The position numbers and the translations under genes were made by a program. From contig JAHRBI010000003.1 of the NCBI GenBank assembly GCA_019084025.1, positions 484,439 to 548,438 of the forward strand: a DNA stretch of 64,000 bases, read 5' to 3'. The DNA is from Burkholderiaceae bacterium DAT-1 (lineage in GTDB: Bacteria; Pseudomonadota; Gammaproteobacteria; Burkholderiales; Chitinimonadaceae). Under the pieces are notes generated by a model. That model was given only the letters and a program-made list of their open reading frames with translations. It ran no database searches and was not told the DNA's origin. This document shows, piece by piece, positions 54,636 through 63,958 of the stretch (position 1 is the first letter of the stretch; every line of letters begins with the position of its first letter).

Positions 54636-55586
54636 ATGGCTTTCGACAGCTTGATGGTTTTCACAGGTAACGCCAACCCGGAACTGGCTGAAGCCGTTGT
54701 CAATCACCTGGATATTACGTTGGGACGCGCTGCAGTAGGTCGTTTCAGCGATGGTGAAGCGACAGTCGAGCTGCTTGAAAACGTGCGTGGTCGTGATGTG
54801 TTCGTGCTGCAGTCCACCTGCCAGCCAACCAACGACAACCTGATGGAAGTCCTGCTGATGGTAGATGCGCTGAAGCGCGCGTCGGCTGGCCGGATTACCG
54901 CTGCGATTCCTTATTTTGGCTATGCCCGCCAAGACCGCCGTCCGCGTTCTGCCCGTGTGCCGATTTCGGCCAAAGTGGTAGCCAACATGCTGCAAGCAGC
55001 TGGCGTTGACCGTCTGCTGACTGTTGACCTGCATGCTGACCAGATTCAGGGTTTCTTCGATATCCCGGTGGACAATATCTATGCCACACCGGTGCTGCTC
55101 GATGATGTCCGCACCAAGAATTACGAAGATCTGATGGTGGTGTCGCCTGACGTGGGTGGCGTACTGCGTGCACGTGCCATGGCCAAGCAACTGAACACCG
55201 AACTGGCCATCATCGACAAGCGTCGTCCCAAGGCCAATGTGGCTGAAGTGATGCACATCATCGGTGATGTGGAAGGCCGTACCTGTCTGATCATGGACGA
55301 TATGGTCGATACCGCCAACACGCTGTGCAAGGCCGCTGCTGCGCTGAAGGCCAATGGTGCCAAGCGCGTGCTGGCTTATGCCACGCATCCGGTGCTGTCC
55401 GGTGGTGCGGTCGAGCGGATCGCCAGCAGCGATCTGGATGAGTTGGTGATTACCGACACCATCCCGCTGAGCGACGAAGCCCGCGCCAGCAACCGTATCC
55501 GTGTGGTGCCGATTGGTCCGCTGATTGCCGAGACCCTGCGCCGCATCAACAACGAAGAGTCGGTATCGACCCTGTTTGTTGACTAA
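54636..55586 (+). CDS. prs: Ribose-phosphate pyrophosphokinase
   Basis: 316 residues. Makes PRPP from ribose 5-phosphate and ATP for nucleotide, His and Trp synthesis. [17 protein letters not shown] at the start, [32 protein letters not shown] with catalytic residues, [11 protein letters not shown] and the PRPP loop [14 protein letters not shown]. Complete class I enzyme. SD AAGGA lies between the attenuator hairpin and the ATG. Confidence 0.98.
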   Translation: MAFDSLMVFTGNANPELAEAVVNHLDITLGRAAVGRFSDGEATVELLENVRGRDVFVLQSTCQPTNDNLMEVLLMVDALKRASAGRITAAIPYFGYARQDRRPRSARVPISAKVVANMLQAAGVDRLLTVDLHADQIQGFFDIPVDNIYATPVLLDDVRTKNYEDLMVVSPDVGGVLRARAMAKQLNTELAIIDKRRPKANVAEVMHIIGDVEGRTCLIMDDMVDTANTLCKAAAALKANGAKRVLAYATHPVLSGGAVERIASSDLDELVITDTIPLSDEARASNRIRVVPIGPLIAETLRRINNEESVSTLFVD

Positions 55587-55623
55587 AGATTTCCAGATCC
55601 CGCATGTTGCGGGATTTGCATAG

Positions 55624-55655
55624 CATGCCATCTGGTCGCGGATGGCATGTTTTTT
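55624..55655 (+). terminator. Terminator 18 nt before rplY
   Basis: Stem CATGCCATC/GATGGCATG with an 8-nt loop, then TTTTTT. A smaller stem (ATCCCGCA/TGCGGGAT, 55597-55615) precedes it. Ends prs transcripts, or attenuates prs-rplY read-through. Confidence 0.8.
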
Positions 55656-55673
55656 AACTGTGGAGTAGTAAAC

Positions 55674-56255
55674 ATGTCGATCGAAGTTATCGCAAAGACC
55701 CGTACCTTGCAGGGCACCGGAGCGAGCCGCCGCCTGCGTAAGGATGGTGTCACACCTGGTATCGTTTACGGCGCAGGCCAAGGCCCTGTGTCCATCGAAC
55801 TGAACCACAAGGATCTGTACCACGCCATGCAAAAGGAAGAGTTTCACGCTTCCGTGCTGAGCCTGGTTGTGGATGGCAAGGCCGAGCCAGTTCTGCTGCG
55901 CGATGCCCAATACCACCCATGGAAGCAAATCGTTCTGCACGTTGATTTCCAGCGTGTTGACCCGAACGCCAAGCTGCACATCCGCGTGCCGTTCCACTTC
56001 CTGAACGAAGACAATGCTGTTGGCGTGAAGACCGGTGGTGGCAAGATCTCCCACGTGACCGTTGACGCTGAAATCAGCTGCCTGCCGGGCAAGCTGCCGA
56101 AGTTCATCGAAGTGGATGTGCTGAATCTGGAAGCCGGTCACTCGGTTCACCTGAGCGACATCAAGCTGCCGGAAGGCGTTGAATTCGTGGCTCTGGCTCA
56201 CGGCGACAATGCTACCGTTGTGTCGATCATCGCTCCGAAGGGCGCTGCTGCCTAA
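55674..56255 (+). CDS. rplY: 50S ribosomal protein L25, CTC/TL5 form
   Basis: 193 residues from the ATG at 55674 (GGAG, 8 nt). The N-terminal L25 domain binds 5S rRNA (IEVIAKTRTLQGTGASRRLR, then GIVYGAGQGP), and a C-terminal TL5 beta-domain follows (GKISHVTVDAEISCLPGKLP). Longer than the 94-residue E. coli L25, as usual for this form. It lies between prs and pth, the common order. Confidence 0.97.
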   Translation: MSIEVIAKTRTLQGTGASRRLRKDGVTPGIVYGAGQGPVSIELNHKDLYHAMQKEEFHASVLSLVVDGKAEPVLLRDAQYHPWKQIVLHVDFQRVDPNAKLHIRVPFHFLNEDNAVGVKTGGGKISHVTVDAEISCLPGKLPKFIEVDVLNLEAGHSVHLSDIKLPEGVEFVALAHGDNATVVSIIAPKGAAA

Positions 56256-56303
56256 TTATCTGTCTCGGCCAAGGCCGGAATAGATGAACAGCTAGCTGAT
56301 CAT

Positions 56304-56329
56304 ACGGCCCGCCAACGCGGGCCGTTTTT
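56304..56329 (+). terminator. Terminator after rplY
   Basis: Stem ACGGCCCGC/GCGGGCCGT with loop CAAC, then TTTT. Confidence 0.85.
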
Positions 56330-56380
56330 GCGTATGTGCTGCATGCACTGCATATAGGACATGCGCAGGTTGAAAATATC

Positions 56381-56998
56381 GTGAGTGAAACCAAGCAAGC
56401 GGGTGGCGTAAAGCCGATCCGTCTCATTATTGGTCTGGGAAATCCCGGGGCCGAATATGCCGATACCCGTCACAATGCCGGATTCTGGTGGGTAGATGCA
56501 CTCGCCCACGATCTGGGGGTGCAGCTGAGGCCGGAGGGGAAATTCTTCGGGTCGGTGGCGCGGGCCAATGTAGATGGGCAAGAGCTCTGGTTGCTGCAGC
56601 CAGCTACTTTTATGAACCTGTCTGGCAAGGCAGTTGCCGCGCTCGCTCGGTTTTACAAGATTTTGCCGGATGAGATGCTGGTCGTTCATGATGAGCTTGA
56701 CCTCCTCCCCGGTGATGTCAAACTCAAGCAGGGCGGTGGCCATGCTGGCCACAATGGCCTGAAAGATATTCATGCGATGCTGGGTACGCCCGCCTTCTGG
56801 CGTTTGCGTCTGGGCATCGGTCATCCGCGCACCCTCAAGCTCAATCAGCCGGTTGCCGATTTTGTGCTGAACCGGCCACGCGCGGAAGAGGAAAAGCAGA
56901 TACATGGAGCGATTGATCATTCACTGGCAGCGCTGTCATGGTTGCTCAAGGGTGAGATGAATCGCGCCACGATGAAGATCAACGCCAAACCTGCGTGA
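56381..56998 (+). CDS. pth: Peptidyl-tRNA hydrolase
   Basis: 205 residues if the GTG at 56381 is used; homologues start near the [11 protein letters not shown] motif, so the start is uncertain by ~15 residues. Recycles peptidyl-tRNA released from ribosomes. [19 protein letters not shown] has the catalytic His, and [29 protein letters not shown] and NGLKDI are intact. Confidence 0.95.
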   Translation: MSETKQAGGVKPIRLIIGLGNPGAEYADTRHNAGFWWVDALAHDLGVQLRPEGKFFGSVARANVDGQELWLLQPATFMNLSGKAVAALARFYKILPDEMLVVHDELDLLPGDVKLKQGGGHAGHNGLKDIHAMLGTPAFWRLRLGIGHPRTLKLNQPVADFVLNRPRAEEEKQIHGAIDHSLAALSWLLKGEMNRATMKINAKPA

Positions 56999-57076
56999 TC
57001 TTCATCCCCTGAATTCGGGCATGGCCTCACGGCAATGTCCATACTGATTGCACTGCAAGGTGCGGAAGGAAATGCC

Positions 57077-58168
57077 ATGAGCCTGAAATGCGGTATCGTC
57101 GGTTTGCCCAATGTTGGCAAGTCCACCCTGTTCAATGCCCTGACCAAAGCGGGTATTGCTGCTGAAAACTACCCGTTCTGCACCATCGAACCCAATGTCG
57201 GTATCGTGGAAGTGCCGGATGCGCGCCTGCAGCAGCTGTCTGCCATTATCAATCCGCAAAAGATTCAGCCTGCGATTGTCGAGTTTGTGGACATTGCCGG
57301 TCTGGTGGCAGGTGCCAGCAAGGGCGAAGGTCTGGGTAACCAGTTCCTGGCCAATATCCGCGAAACCGACGCCATCGTGAACGTGGTGCGCTGTTTTGAC
57401 GATCCGAATGTGATTCACGTGGCAGGTCGTGTCGATCCGCTGGCTGACATCGAAGTCATCGTCACCGAACTGGCACTGGCTGATATGAATGCCGTAGAAA
57501 AGGCCATGCAACGTGAAGGCAAGAAGGCCAAGTCTGGCGATAAGGAAGCACAAAAGCTGGTGGCGGTATGTGAAAAGCTGTTGCCGCATCTGAATGAAGG
57601 CAATCCTGCTCGCACGCTGAAACTGAGTGAAGAAGACCGGGCGACGATCAAGCCGCTGTGCCTGATGACGATCAAGCCGGCCATGTATGTGGGCAATGTG
57701 CTGGAAGATGGCTTCGAGAACAACCCGCATCTGGATGCACTGCGCGCCCATGCTGCCGCTGAGGGTGCGCCTGTGGTCGCCGTCTGTGCCAAGATCGAAG
57801 CCGAACTCGCTGATCTGGATGATGACGACAAGGCCGCCTTCCTGTCCGAACTGGGCCTGACCGAGCCGGGTCTGAATCGCCTGATTCGCGCTGGTTACGA
57901 TTTGCTGGGTCTGCAGACCTACTTCACCGCCGGTGTGAAGGAAGTGCGCGCGTGGACGATCCACAAGGGCGACACTGCGCCTCAGGCTGCTGGCGTCATT
58001 CATACCGACTTTGAACGCGGATTTATTCGCGCCCAGACCATCGCCTTTGATGATTTCATCACTTACAAGGGTGAACAGGGCGCCAAGGAAGCGGGCAAGA
58101 TGCGCGCCGAAGGTAAGGAATATGTGGTGAAGGATGGTGACGTGATGAACTTCCTGTTCAACGTCTAA
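57077..58168 (+). CDS. ychF: Ribosome-associated GTPase/ATPase YchF (OLA1 family)
   Basis: 363 residues from the ATG at 57077 (SD GGAAGGAAA). Binds ATP in preference to GTP. G1 [19 protein letters not shown]2/G3 [20 protein letters not shown], an NVVRCFDD region, a coiled-coil hairpin and a C-terminal TGS domain ([20 protein letters not shown]). It ends the canonical ispE-prs-rplY-pth-ychF block. Confidence 0.97.
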   Translation: MSLKCGIVGLPNVGKSTLFNALTKAGIAAENYPFCTIEPNVGIVEVPDARLQQLSAIINPQKIQPAIVEFVDIAGLVAGASKGEGLGNQFLANIRETDAIVNVVRCFDDPNVIHVAGRVDPLADIEVIVTELALADMNAVEKAMQREGKKAKSGDKEAQKLVAVCEKLLPHLNEGNPARTLKLSEEDRATIKPLCLMTIKPAMYVGNVLEDGFENNPHLDALRAHAAAEGAPVVAVCAKIEAELADLDDDDKAAFLSELGLTEPGLNRLIRAGYDLLGLQTYFTAGVKEVRAWTIHKGDTAPQAAGVIHTDFERGFIRAQTIAFDDFITYKGEQGAKEAGKMRAEGKEYVVKDGDVMNFLFNV

Positions 58169-58210
58169 TCACCAGACCTATCTCCTCATATGGGGAGAGC
58201 GAAACTAAAG

Positions 58211-58244
58211 ATGGACGAGGGCAGATCAGCCTTCGTCCATTTTC
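58211..58244 (+). terminator. Terminator after ychF
   Basis: 12-bp stem ATGGACGAGGGC/GCCTTCGTCCAT (one G-U), 6-nt loop, then TTTTC. The gap 58169-58342 contains nothing else. Confidence 0.75.
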
Positions 58245-58342
58245 TTGGGCATATATCGCAACCTGCCCTGGCTGGGGTGGTCGGCGATCAGTCAGCATAT
58301 TCGATGCTGTATGAGAAAAGGTGTCTATGGGGCTCTATTTAC

Positions 58343-59128
58343 CTACATCTGCTTGAATAAATGCGCAAACGCTCGGCTTACGGTCAGTGTTTCCTGACGA
58401 TCACGCAGGTGAACGATGGGTTGATCCCGATGATCTCGCCCGACTCGTGCAATCTTGTTAATGTTCACGATTGTTGCCCGATGGATCTGCCAGAAGGTGT
58501 CAGCGCACAAGGTATCAACAAGTTCCTTAATGGGCTTTTTGATGGTGAGCGATTGTGTGGCTGTGACCACTTTGGTGAACTTGTCTTCTGATTGAAAGTA
58601 AATCACGTCGTCGATGGCGACCAAGTGCAGGTCTTCTCCTGACAGGCCCTTAATCCATCGTAGTGGCTCGACGGCCTTGCTATTGTTGCCTGCCTGTTTG
58701 GGCTGACCGAGCAAGGTAAACAGCTGTTCGAGTTCGGGGGTAATCTGGGCAGGCTTTTGTGTGCGTTCTTTCAGTCGTTCTACGGTTTCGGCGAGTCGGG
58801 CTACCGTGACTGGCTTCATGACGTAGTCGATCGCACCCTGGTTAAATGCCTCAACGGCGGAGTCATCGAATGCCGTCACGAATACGACCTGTGCACGCCG
58901 GGCTATGCTACGCGCAGCATCAATACCAGACATGACAGGCATCTTGATATCCAGAAACACAATGTCAGGTTGCCAGGTCTCAAAAAGCGATACGGCCTCG
59001 GCACCATTACCAGCCTCTGCAATGACACGCAGCTCGGGCCATACTTGAGATAGTCTGAGCTTAAGCATATCCCGCAAAAGCGGTTCATCATCTGCTATCA
59101 GCGCCCGGATGGTGTTCGTGTCGCGCAT
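58343..59128 (-). CDS. LytTR-family response regulator (AlgR-like)
   Basis: 261 residues. A receiver domain at the N-terminus (ALIADDEPLLRDML, phospho-Asp in IVFLDIKMP, Thr/Ala in FVTAFDD, Lys in YVMKPV). The C-terminal LytTR DNA-binding domain follows (VIYFQSEDKFTKVVT, FWQIHRATIVNINKI). It starts 2 nt after the end of the kinase gene, so the two form a two-component operon. Target genes are unknown; the porin-like gene is the nearest upstream unit on the same strand. Confidence 0.93.
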   Translation of the reverse strand: MRDTNTIRALIADDEPLLRDMLKLRLSQVWPELRVIAEAGNGAEAVSLFETWQPDIVFLDIKMPVMSGIDAARSIARRAQVVFVTAFDDSAVEAFNQGAIDYVMKPVTVARLAETVERLKERTQKPAQITPELEQLFTLLGQPKQAGNNSKAVEPLRWIKGLSGEDLHLVAIDDVIYFQSEDKFTKVVTATQSLTIKKPIKELVDTLCADTFWQIHRATIVNINKIARVGRDHRDQPIVHLRDRQETLTVSRAFAHLFKQM

Positions 59129-59130
59129 GG

Positions 59131-60210
59131 TTATTCATCCGTTGGCAGGGTAAGTGTCGCAATGGCACCGGGAGATGCTGCACGCAGATTCAGGCATGCA
59201 TCCCGCCCATATAGTGCATCCAGACGTTCGCGGATATTCATCAAGCCTACTCCTTGTCCTGGTGTGGGGGACAGCCCACATCCAGTGTCCCGCACCTCAA
59301 TCACAAGCTGTCTACCATCTAATTTCGCCTGAATCATGATCTCCCCCCCCAGTTCCGAGGGCTCAATGCCATGTTTAACGGCATTCTCAACCAGGGATAG
59401 CAGCATCATCGGTGGCATGCTGGTATTGAGGAGTTGCTCCGGGACATCAAACGCATATCGCATCCGGTCTCCCATGCGCATTTGAATAATCGCCAGATAG
59501 GATGAGGTCAGGCGAATCTCCCTGCCCAGCGTCGTTTCCTGCTCCCGCAACTGTGGAATGGACGCCCGCAGGTAGGCGGTCAAATGCTCCAGCATGATTG
59601 CGGCTGCTGGCGGGTTTGTCTCGACAAGGAATTGTACATTTGACAGCGTATTAAACAGAAAGTGCGGTTCAACCTGCGCCTGCATCATGCGCAGCTCTGC
59701 AGCAATGGCTTGTCTGGATAATTGCAACTTTTCCGCTGCAGACGCATGCAATGCTTGCAGGTGGATGCGTTCGCGCAATTGTCCGACAAACATCGCTGAT
59801 ACGAATAACCCGTGAAACCCGGTGAACAAGGCGGCAACCATCAAGCCCGATGCACCTGAAAAATAATGATTGGCGGAATAGAGTCCGGATCCAATCTTAA
59901 TGGCCACATTCACGGCCATTCCGGTAATCGTGCCCATAATGACTGCGACGATCAGTGGCCACCAGGGACGATTTGCTCGCCAGGGTCTAAAGCAGGAAAC
60001 CCAGAGTGCAATTGCAAAGCCGGTTGCTTGTGCCGAGATCAGAGGGTAAATAAAGGGGCGAGGATCTTCCAGTGCTTCCAGGCCTGCGACGCACATATTA
60101 AGTGCACATACCAGCAACCATAAGTACCAAGGCACATTCAGTGCGTGGCGAAGGCTAAACTGCGGGGTATCAGCACCCGATTGCTTGGGGAGGGGTTTCA
60201 ACATCAGCAT
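59131..60210 (-). CDS. LytS/AlgZ-type sensor histidine kinase
   Basis: 359 residues. Four hydrophobic helices in the first ~165 residues, then a His_kinase (PF06580) domain with phospho-His in QVEPHFLFNTLSNVQFLVE and an ATPase domain (LLSLVENAVKHGIEP, DTGCGLSPTPGQGVGLMNIR). It lacks periplasmic sensor bulk, like AlgZ. Pairs with the adjacent LytTR regulator. Confidence 0.93.
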   Translation of the reverse strand: MLMLKPLPKQSGADTPQFSLRHALNVPWYLWLLVCALNMCVAGLEALEDPRPFIYPLISAQATGFAIALWVSCFRPWRANRPWWPLIVAVIMGTITGMAVNVAIKIGSGLYSANHYFSGASGLMVAALFTGFHGLFVSAMFVGQLRERIHLQALHASAAEKLQLSRQAIAAELRMMQAQVEPHFLFNTLSNVQFLVETNPPAAAIMLEHLTAYLRASIPQLREQETTLGREIRLTSSYLAIIQMRMGDRMRYAFDVPEQLLNTSMPPMMLLSLVENAVKHGIEPSELGGEIMIQAKLDGRQLVIEVRDTGCGLSPTPGQGVGLMNIRERLDALYGRDACLNLRAASPGAIATLTLPTDE

Positions 60211-60293
60211 GCCGATACTTTACGCGTGAGTGACCGTCTCGCAAAAGTGCAGTCGCTAAAAAGTATCGAATCGCTCTATGCGCATCAATGACA

Positions 60294-60315
60294 ATGTCCC
60301 CGTTGCCGGGGACAT
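60294..60315. other. 9-bp hairpin between the porin and kinase genes
   Basis: ATGTCCCCG, TTGC, CGGGGACAT. There is no clear U-tract on either strand. On the minus strand a possible promoter for the kinase follows (TTGATG, 17 nt, TACTTT; 60288-60260). Confidence 0.4.
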
Positions 60316-60364
60316 CTGGGTGGGATGCACGTATAGTGCAGGACGCGACCGGGGTTTCTGGAGA

Positions 60365-61537
60365 CTAGAACAACCCCTGCAAGGAAACGGATAACAACTT
60401 GGAATCACCCCAGAATGGATAGGGATAAGTCGACTTTTCCTTGGAAATATCGTACTGCACCTTGAGCGCGGTGTTCTTGTAGAAGTCCCAGCGCAGTGCG
60501 AGGCTGGTTGTTGTCCGACCCTCGGCAGGTACGCCGGGCAGCGGGTCGGTCATATAGTGAGACTGCGTAATCATGGGCGTGTAGTCGCCGAACTTGTACC
60601 CGACGCCAAGCAGATAGTAACGATAGATGTTTTGTACCTGATCGAGATTCTTCTGATAGAACTTGTCGATTTCAGCGCGCACAATCCAGTTCTTGTAATC
60701 TACATTGGCTGCAAGGCCCATGATGCGGGTAAATTGATTGTCCAGCCAGACTGTCTGCGTGTTGTCCGGGTTATGGGTCGTTGTCGTGGCTCGGTGTGTC
60801 ATCAGCATGCCCCGGATCTCAACCACGCCATTACTCACGTTTACCCACGCACCCGTGATCTTTTTCCACTCTTCGTCGGTAGGGTAGTAATAGTAGGTTT
60901 GCGTATCGTAGGCGTTGTTTTCATCCTTGAAGTTGCCGTGCCATGCACTGGCCGCAACCGTCCAGCCGGAACTGTCGAACGAATGCTCCCAGGATGCATT
61001 CACACCGTCATAAGTAAAAATGGGCCAGCCATAGACATCCGGCGCAGGGCGAACCCACGGATAGGCATAGCCAATGTACAGGTAGTCACTGTAGTAGTAG
61101 AGCGGAATGCGCTTACGACCGGCCTGCAATGTCCACTCAGAGTCTTCATCTGGTTTCCACGATACATAAGCCCAATCTACGGTAGGTGTGTAACTCTTGT
61201 GCGCCGTGTTATGCGAGCGTGAAATCAGCTGGGCAGTGGCAGAAAACGTTTCGCTGAATTTCTTTTTAAACTGAACGCCAACTAGTGATTCCTGATCAAA
61301 TTGCCAGCTTTTGTCTTTCTCGTAGACGCCTATGTATTCCCAGTTCTGCATGGTGCAGGGGCAGTTCCAGTTTTGATATTGCCAAGTATCGCCAAAGCTT
61401 GATGTGCCACTCAACACCTTGGCCCCAGTCAACTGATAGAAACCCGTCATGGTCAAGCTGCCGCTGTCATCCAGGTTGATCGCTGAAGCATGTGAAGCGA
61501 ATGCCAGGGCAAGGGCGGAAATGAGGTATTTATTCAT
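60365..61537 (-). CDS. Outer-membrane porin-like beta-barrel protein
   Basis: 390 residues from the ATG at 61537 (AAGGAG upstream). Signal peptide MNKYLISALALAFASHASA. The mature chain is rich in aromatic and alternating residues (VDWAYVSWKPDEDSEWTLQA, TTSLALRWDFYKNTALKVQY) and ends in Phe after VSLQGLF, a hallmark of outer-membrane barrels. Similar proteins stand next to small PstS-like periplasmic proteins, as here (23 nt apart). The substrate is unknown; phosphate or another anion is possible. Confidence 0.8.
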   Translation of the reverse strand: MNKYLISALALAFASHASAINLDDSGSLTMTGFYQLTGAKVLSGTSSFGDTWQYQNWNCPCTMQNWEYIGVYEKDKSWQFDQESLVGVQFKKKFSETFSATAQLISRSHNTAHKSYTPTVDWAYVSWKPDEDSEWTLQAGRKRIPLYYYSDYLYIGYAYPWVRPAPDVYGWPIFTYDGVNASWEHSFDSSGWTVAASAWHGNFKDENNAYDTQTYYYYPTDEEWKKITGAWVNVSNGVVEIRGMLMTHRATTTTHNPDNTQTVWLDNQFTRIMGLAANVDYKNWIVRAEIDKFYQKNLDQVQNIYRYYLLGVGYKFGDYTPMITQSHYMTDPLPGVPAEGRTTTSLALRWDFYKNTALKVQYDISKEKSTYPYPFWGDSKLLSVSLQGLF

Positions 61538-61560
61538 GAGGACGCTCCTTAGTATCCCGA

Positions 61561-61965
61561 TCACTCGCTGTACACAACGATCACACTTGCATCAACGACC
61601 GATTTGTCCACATAGCCGATGGTGTTGGGGTTGCTGGAAACGATCTTTTTGACGTCAGCATCCCCACCGACTTCCTTCGGTGGATCGCCCTTGCCCGTAA
61701 AAACCATTTTCGACCAATAAGCTTTCAGTTGTGCATCATCCTTGCCCGTGACCTTCTGTAAGAAGGCAGATCTAGATGCTTTGCCTTCCGCCTGATTGAG
61801 GGGGATGAGCGCAGTACCGTCAGGCAGGGAAACCTTCTTCCCAATGAATGCGTTCGCGACCTGATCGGCATTCAGCTTCAAACCGGCTTGTTTGGGGTTG
61901 GCAATAACAACCACGTCGGCATGGACGCTGACGTAAGTCATCATGGCGAGTAGTAAGAAGCGCAT
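61561..61965 (-). CDS. Small PstS-like periplasmic protein
   Basis: 134 residues with a signal peptide (MRFLLLAMMTYVSVHA). The mature domain contains a PBP-like phosphate-binding-protein segment (ANAFIGKKVSLPDG, LNQAEGKASRSAFLQKV, YWSKMVFTGKGDPP, NTIGYVDKS). It is about half a classical PstS, a size known for stand-alone PBP-like proteins. It precedes the porin-like gene in the same operon. Confidence 0.85.
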   Translation of the reverse strand: MRFLLLAMMTYVSVHADVVVIANPKQAGLKLNADQVANAFIGKKVSLPDGTALIPLNQAEGKASRSAFLQKVTGKDDAQLKAYWSKMVFTGKGDPPKEVGGDADVKKIVSSNPNTIGYVDKSVVDASVIVVYSE

Positions 61966-62086
61966 GCCAGATCTCCTTGATGGTGAGGTACCACGTTCCT
62001 GAATTATGGATAGACCTTAATTCTTGAAGAGACGATCAATCGTGACGGGCGGCAACTACCTGTTGCATCCGAGAAACAGGCCATGA

Positions 62087-62115
62087 TTGGGTGCACGTCC
62101 CCAAAGCGGTACACT
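62087..62115 (+). promoter_or_regulatory. Candidate sigma-70 promoter for the POT transporter
   Basis: TTGGGT, a 17-nt spacer and TACACT, 39 nt before the ATG at 62155. Confidence 0.45.
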
Positions 62116-62154
62116 CGCGCCCTTGAATATCCAGACGATGGAAATAATATCTGT

Positions 62155-63753
62155 ATGCAAATTCAGTCATCCGATACACAGGGCGCCACAACCATAGAAG
62201 GCAAGACCCTGTTCGGTCACCCGCTAGGTCTGTATGTCTGCTTCCTGACCGAAATGTGGGAGCGTTTCTCTTTCTATGGCATGAAGGCACTCCTTCTGCT
62301 GTATCTCACCAAATACCACTTATTCACCGATGAGCACGGGCTCGATCTAATCGGCGCATATGGTGGCTTGGTCTATGCGATTCCAGTGATCGGCGGCTTG
62401 CTTGCAGATCGCTACCTTGGGATGCGCAAGGCAGTTGTCTTCGGTGGCATCCTGCTGGTTTGCGGTCATCTGGGTATGGCCATTGAAGGGCATCAGGCAT
62501 CACTTGTGAATGGCGTAGTGCATCGTGATGAGGGGGCGTTGCAGGTGTTCTACTTCTCGCTGGCGCTCATCATCATGGGTGTTGGCTTTCTCAAACCCAA
62601 TATTTCCACCATTGTTGGAAAGCTATATCCGGATAATGATTCCCGCCGTGATTCCGGATTCACCATTTTCTATGCAGGGATCAACCTCGGCGCCTTCCTG
62701 TCATCGCTGTTCTGCGGATGGCTGGGCGAAACCTATGGCTGGCGCTACGGTTTTGGCGCGGCAGGTATTGGCATGATTGCAGGGTTGATTATCTTCCTGC
62801 TGGGGCAGAAGCACTTTCATGGATATGCGGAACCCGCCCATCCAGAGCGACTCCACGAGAAAGTGTTTGGCATTCGTCGCGAATGGCTGATCTATGCCGG
62901 TGCATTGGCAGGTGTGGCAATTGTATGGGGGCTGATCCAGGGGCACTCACTGTTCCTTAAGCTGATTCCGGGCGTGTTTGAGCCGAGCCCAGTGGTGCTG
63001 AGCATGCATCTGGTGACAGCCGGATTGCTGACCGGTGTGGGTTGGTTTATCTTCAAGCGCTGCAACAAAGTCGAGCGCGAGCAGATGTTCGCCGTCCTGT
63101 CCTTTATCCTCTTTTGTCTTGTGTTCTTCGTACTCTACGAGCAAACCTATGGATCATGGCTGCTGTTCTCTGATCGTGTGATGAATCGTCAGGCATTCGG
63201 GGTGAACTGGACTGCAGGCCAACTCACCGCGCTTGGTGCATTATTTATCTTTGCGCTGTCGCCGGTCTTCGCCTGGCTGTGGCCGCAACTCGAGAAGCGC
63301 GGTATCAATCCGAGCAAGCCGGCTAAGTCAGCATTGGGCTTATTTTTCGCCGGGCTCTCCTTTATGGCGCTTTCATGGAGCGCCAATCATCCTGAGGCCA
63401 ACGGGTTGGCAGGATTCTGGTGGTTTGTACTTGCCTATTTTGTACTCGAGATCGGTGAAATGCTACTATCCCCAATCGGATTGGCAGCCGTTACCCAGTT
63501 GTCGGTGCCAAGTGTCGTCAGTGTAATGATGGGAGGCTGGTTCCTCGGAACATCTTACTCCGAGGTGCTGGCGGCAGCGTTGGGTAAGCTGTCGGCTATC
63601 GACATTCCTGAGGGGGCTGCACTCAATGTTGCCGAAGCCTTGAGCAAATATGATCAGCTCTTCACCTTCTCCACCAAAATTGGCGTAGGCGCAGCGGTAG
63701 TTGTGCTCTGTATGAGCCCGCTGATCAAGAAATGGATGCATGGTGTGAAGTAA
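62155..63753 (+). CDS. POT-family proton-coupled oligopeptide transporter
   Basis: 532 residues from the ATG at 62155, with about 14 transmembrane helices. Family signatures: EMWERFSFYGMKALLLLYL (the ExxERFxYYG proton motif), ADRYLGMRKAVVFGGIL, GVGFLKPNISTIVGKLY and FTIFYAGINLGAF. Imports di- and tripeptides with protons. It resembles DtpT/DtpA-type carriers. A terminator follows. Confidence 0.92.
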   Translation: MQIQSSDTQGATTIEGKTLFGHPLGLYVCFLTEMWERFSFYGMKALLLLYLTKYHLFTDEHGLDLIGAYGGLVYAIPVIGGLLADRYLGMRKAVVFGGILLVCGHLGMAIEGHQASLVNGVVHRDEGALQVFYFSLALIIMGVGFLKPNISTIVGKLYPDNDSRRDSGFTIFYAGINLGAFLSSLFCGWLGETYGWRYGFGAAGIGMIAGLIIFLLGQKHFHGYAEPAHPERLHEKVFGIRREWLIYAGALAGVAIVWGLIQGHSLFLKLIPGVFEPSPVVLSMHLVTAGLLTGVGWFIFKRCNKVEREQMFAVLSFILFCLVFFVLYEQTYGSWLLFSDRVMNRQAFGVNWTAGQLTALGALFIFALSPVFAWLWPQLEKRGINPSKPAKSALGLFFAGLSFMALSWSANHPEANGLAGFWWFVLAYFVLEIGEMLLSPIGLAAVTQLSVPSVVSVMMGGWFLGTSYSEVLAAALGKLSAIDIPEGAALNVAEALSKYDQLFTFSTKIGVGAAVVVLCMSPLIKKWMHGVK

Positions 63754-63772
63754 GCGCGCTCTGTATCGATCG

Positions 63773-63807
63773 AAATGCCGCTCATCTATCAGATAGGCGG
63801 CATTTTT
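63773..63807 (+). terminator. Terminator after the POT transporter gene
   Basis: Stem AAATGCCGC/GCGGCATTT with an internal CTAT/ATAG pairing, then TTTTT. Confidence 0.8.
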
Positions 63808-63864
63808 CATTTCATTTAAAACAACGACTTATGTAATTAGTCCGCAAAATCTTCACTCAAGGTG

Positions 63865-63893
63865 TTGACTGGTTTTTAAAAGCCACGTATAGT
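63865..63893 (+). promoter_or_regulatory. rRNA operon promoter
   Basis: TTGACT, exactly 17 nt, TATAGT, then a GC-rich discriminator (TCGGCCTC), the arrangement of stringently controlled rrn promoters. An AT-rich stretch upstream (63815-63855) could be an UP element. Confidence 0.85.
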
Positions 63894-63958
63894 TCGGCCT
63901 CTCGCTGAACGCGACGCAGCAAACGAAACGAATGCAGCGAAGCGAAAAAATCAGCACC

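Noticed and set aside
54366..56201. 611-codon minus-strand frame opposite prs and rplY
   Set aside because: Runs across two certain genes, a tRNA and two terminators; product is composition-driven.
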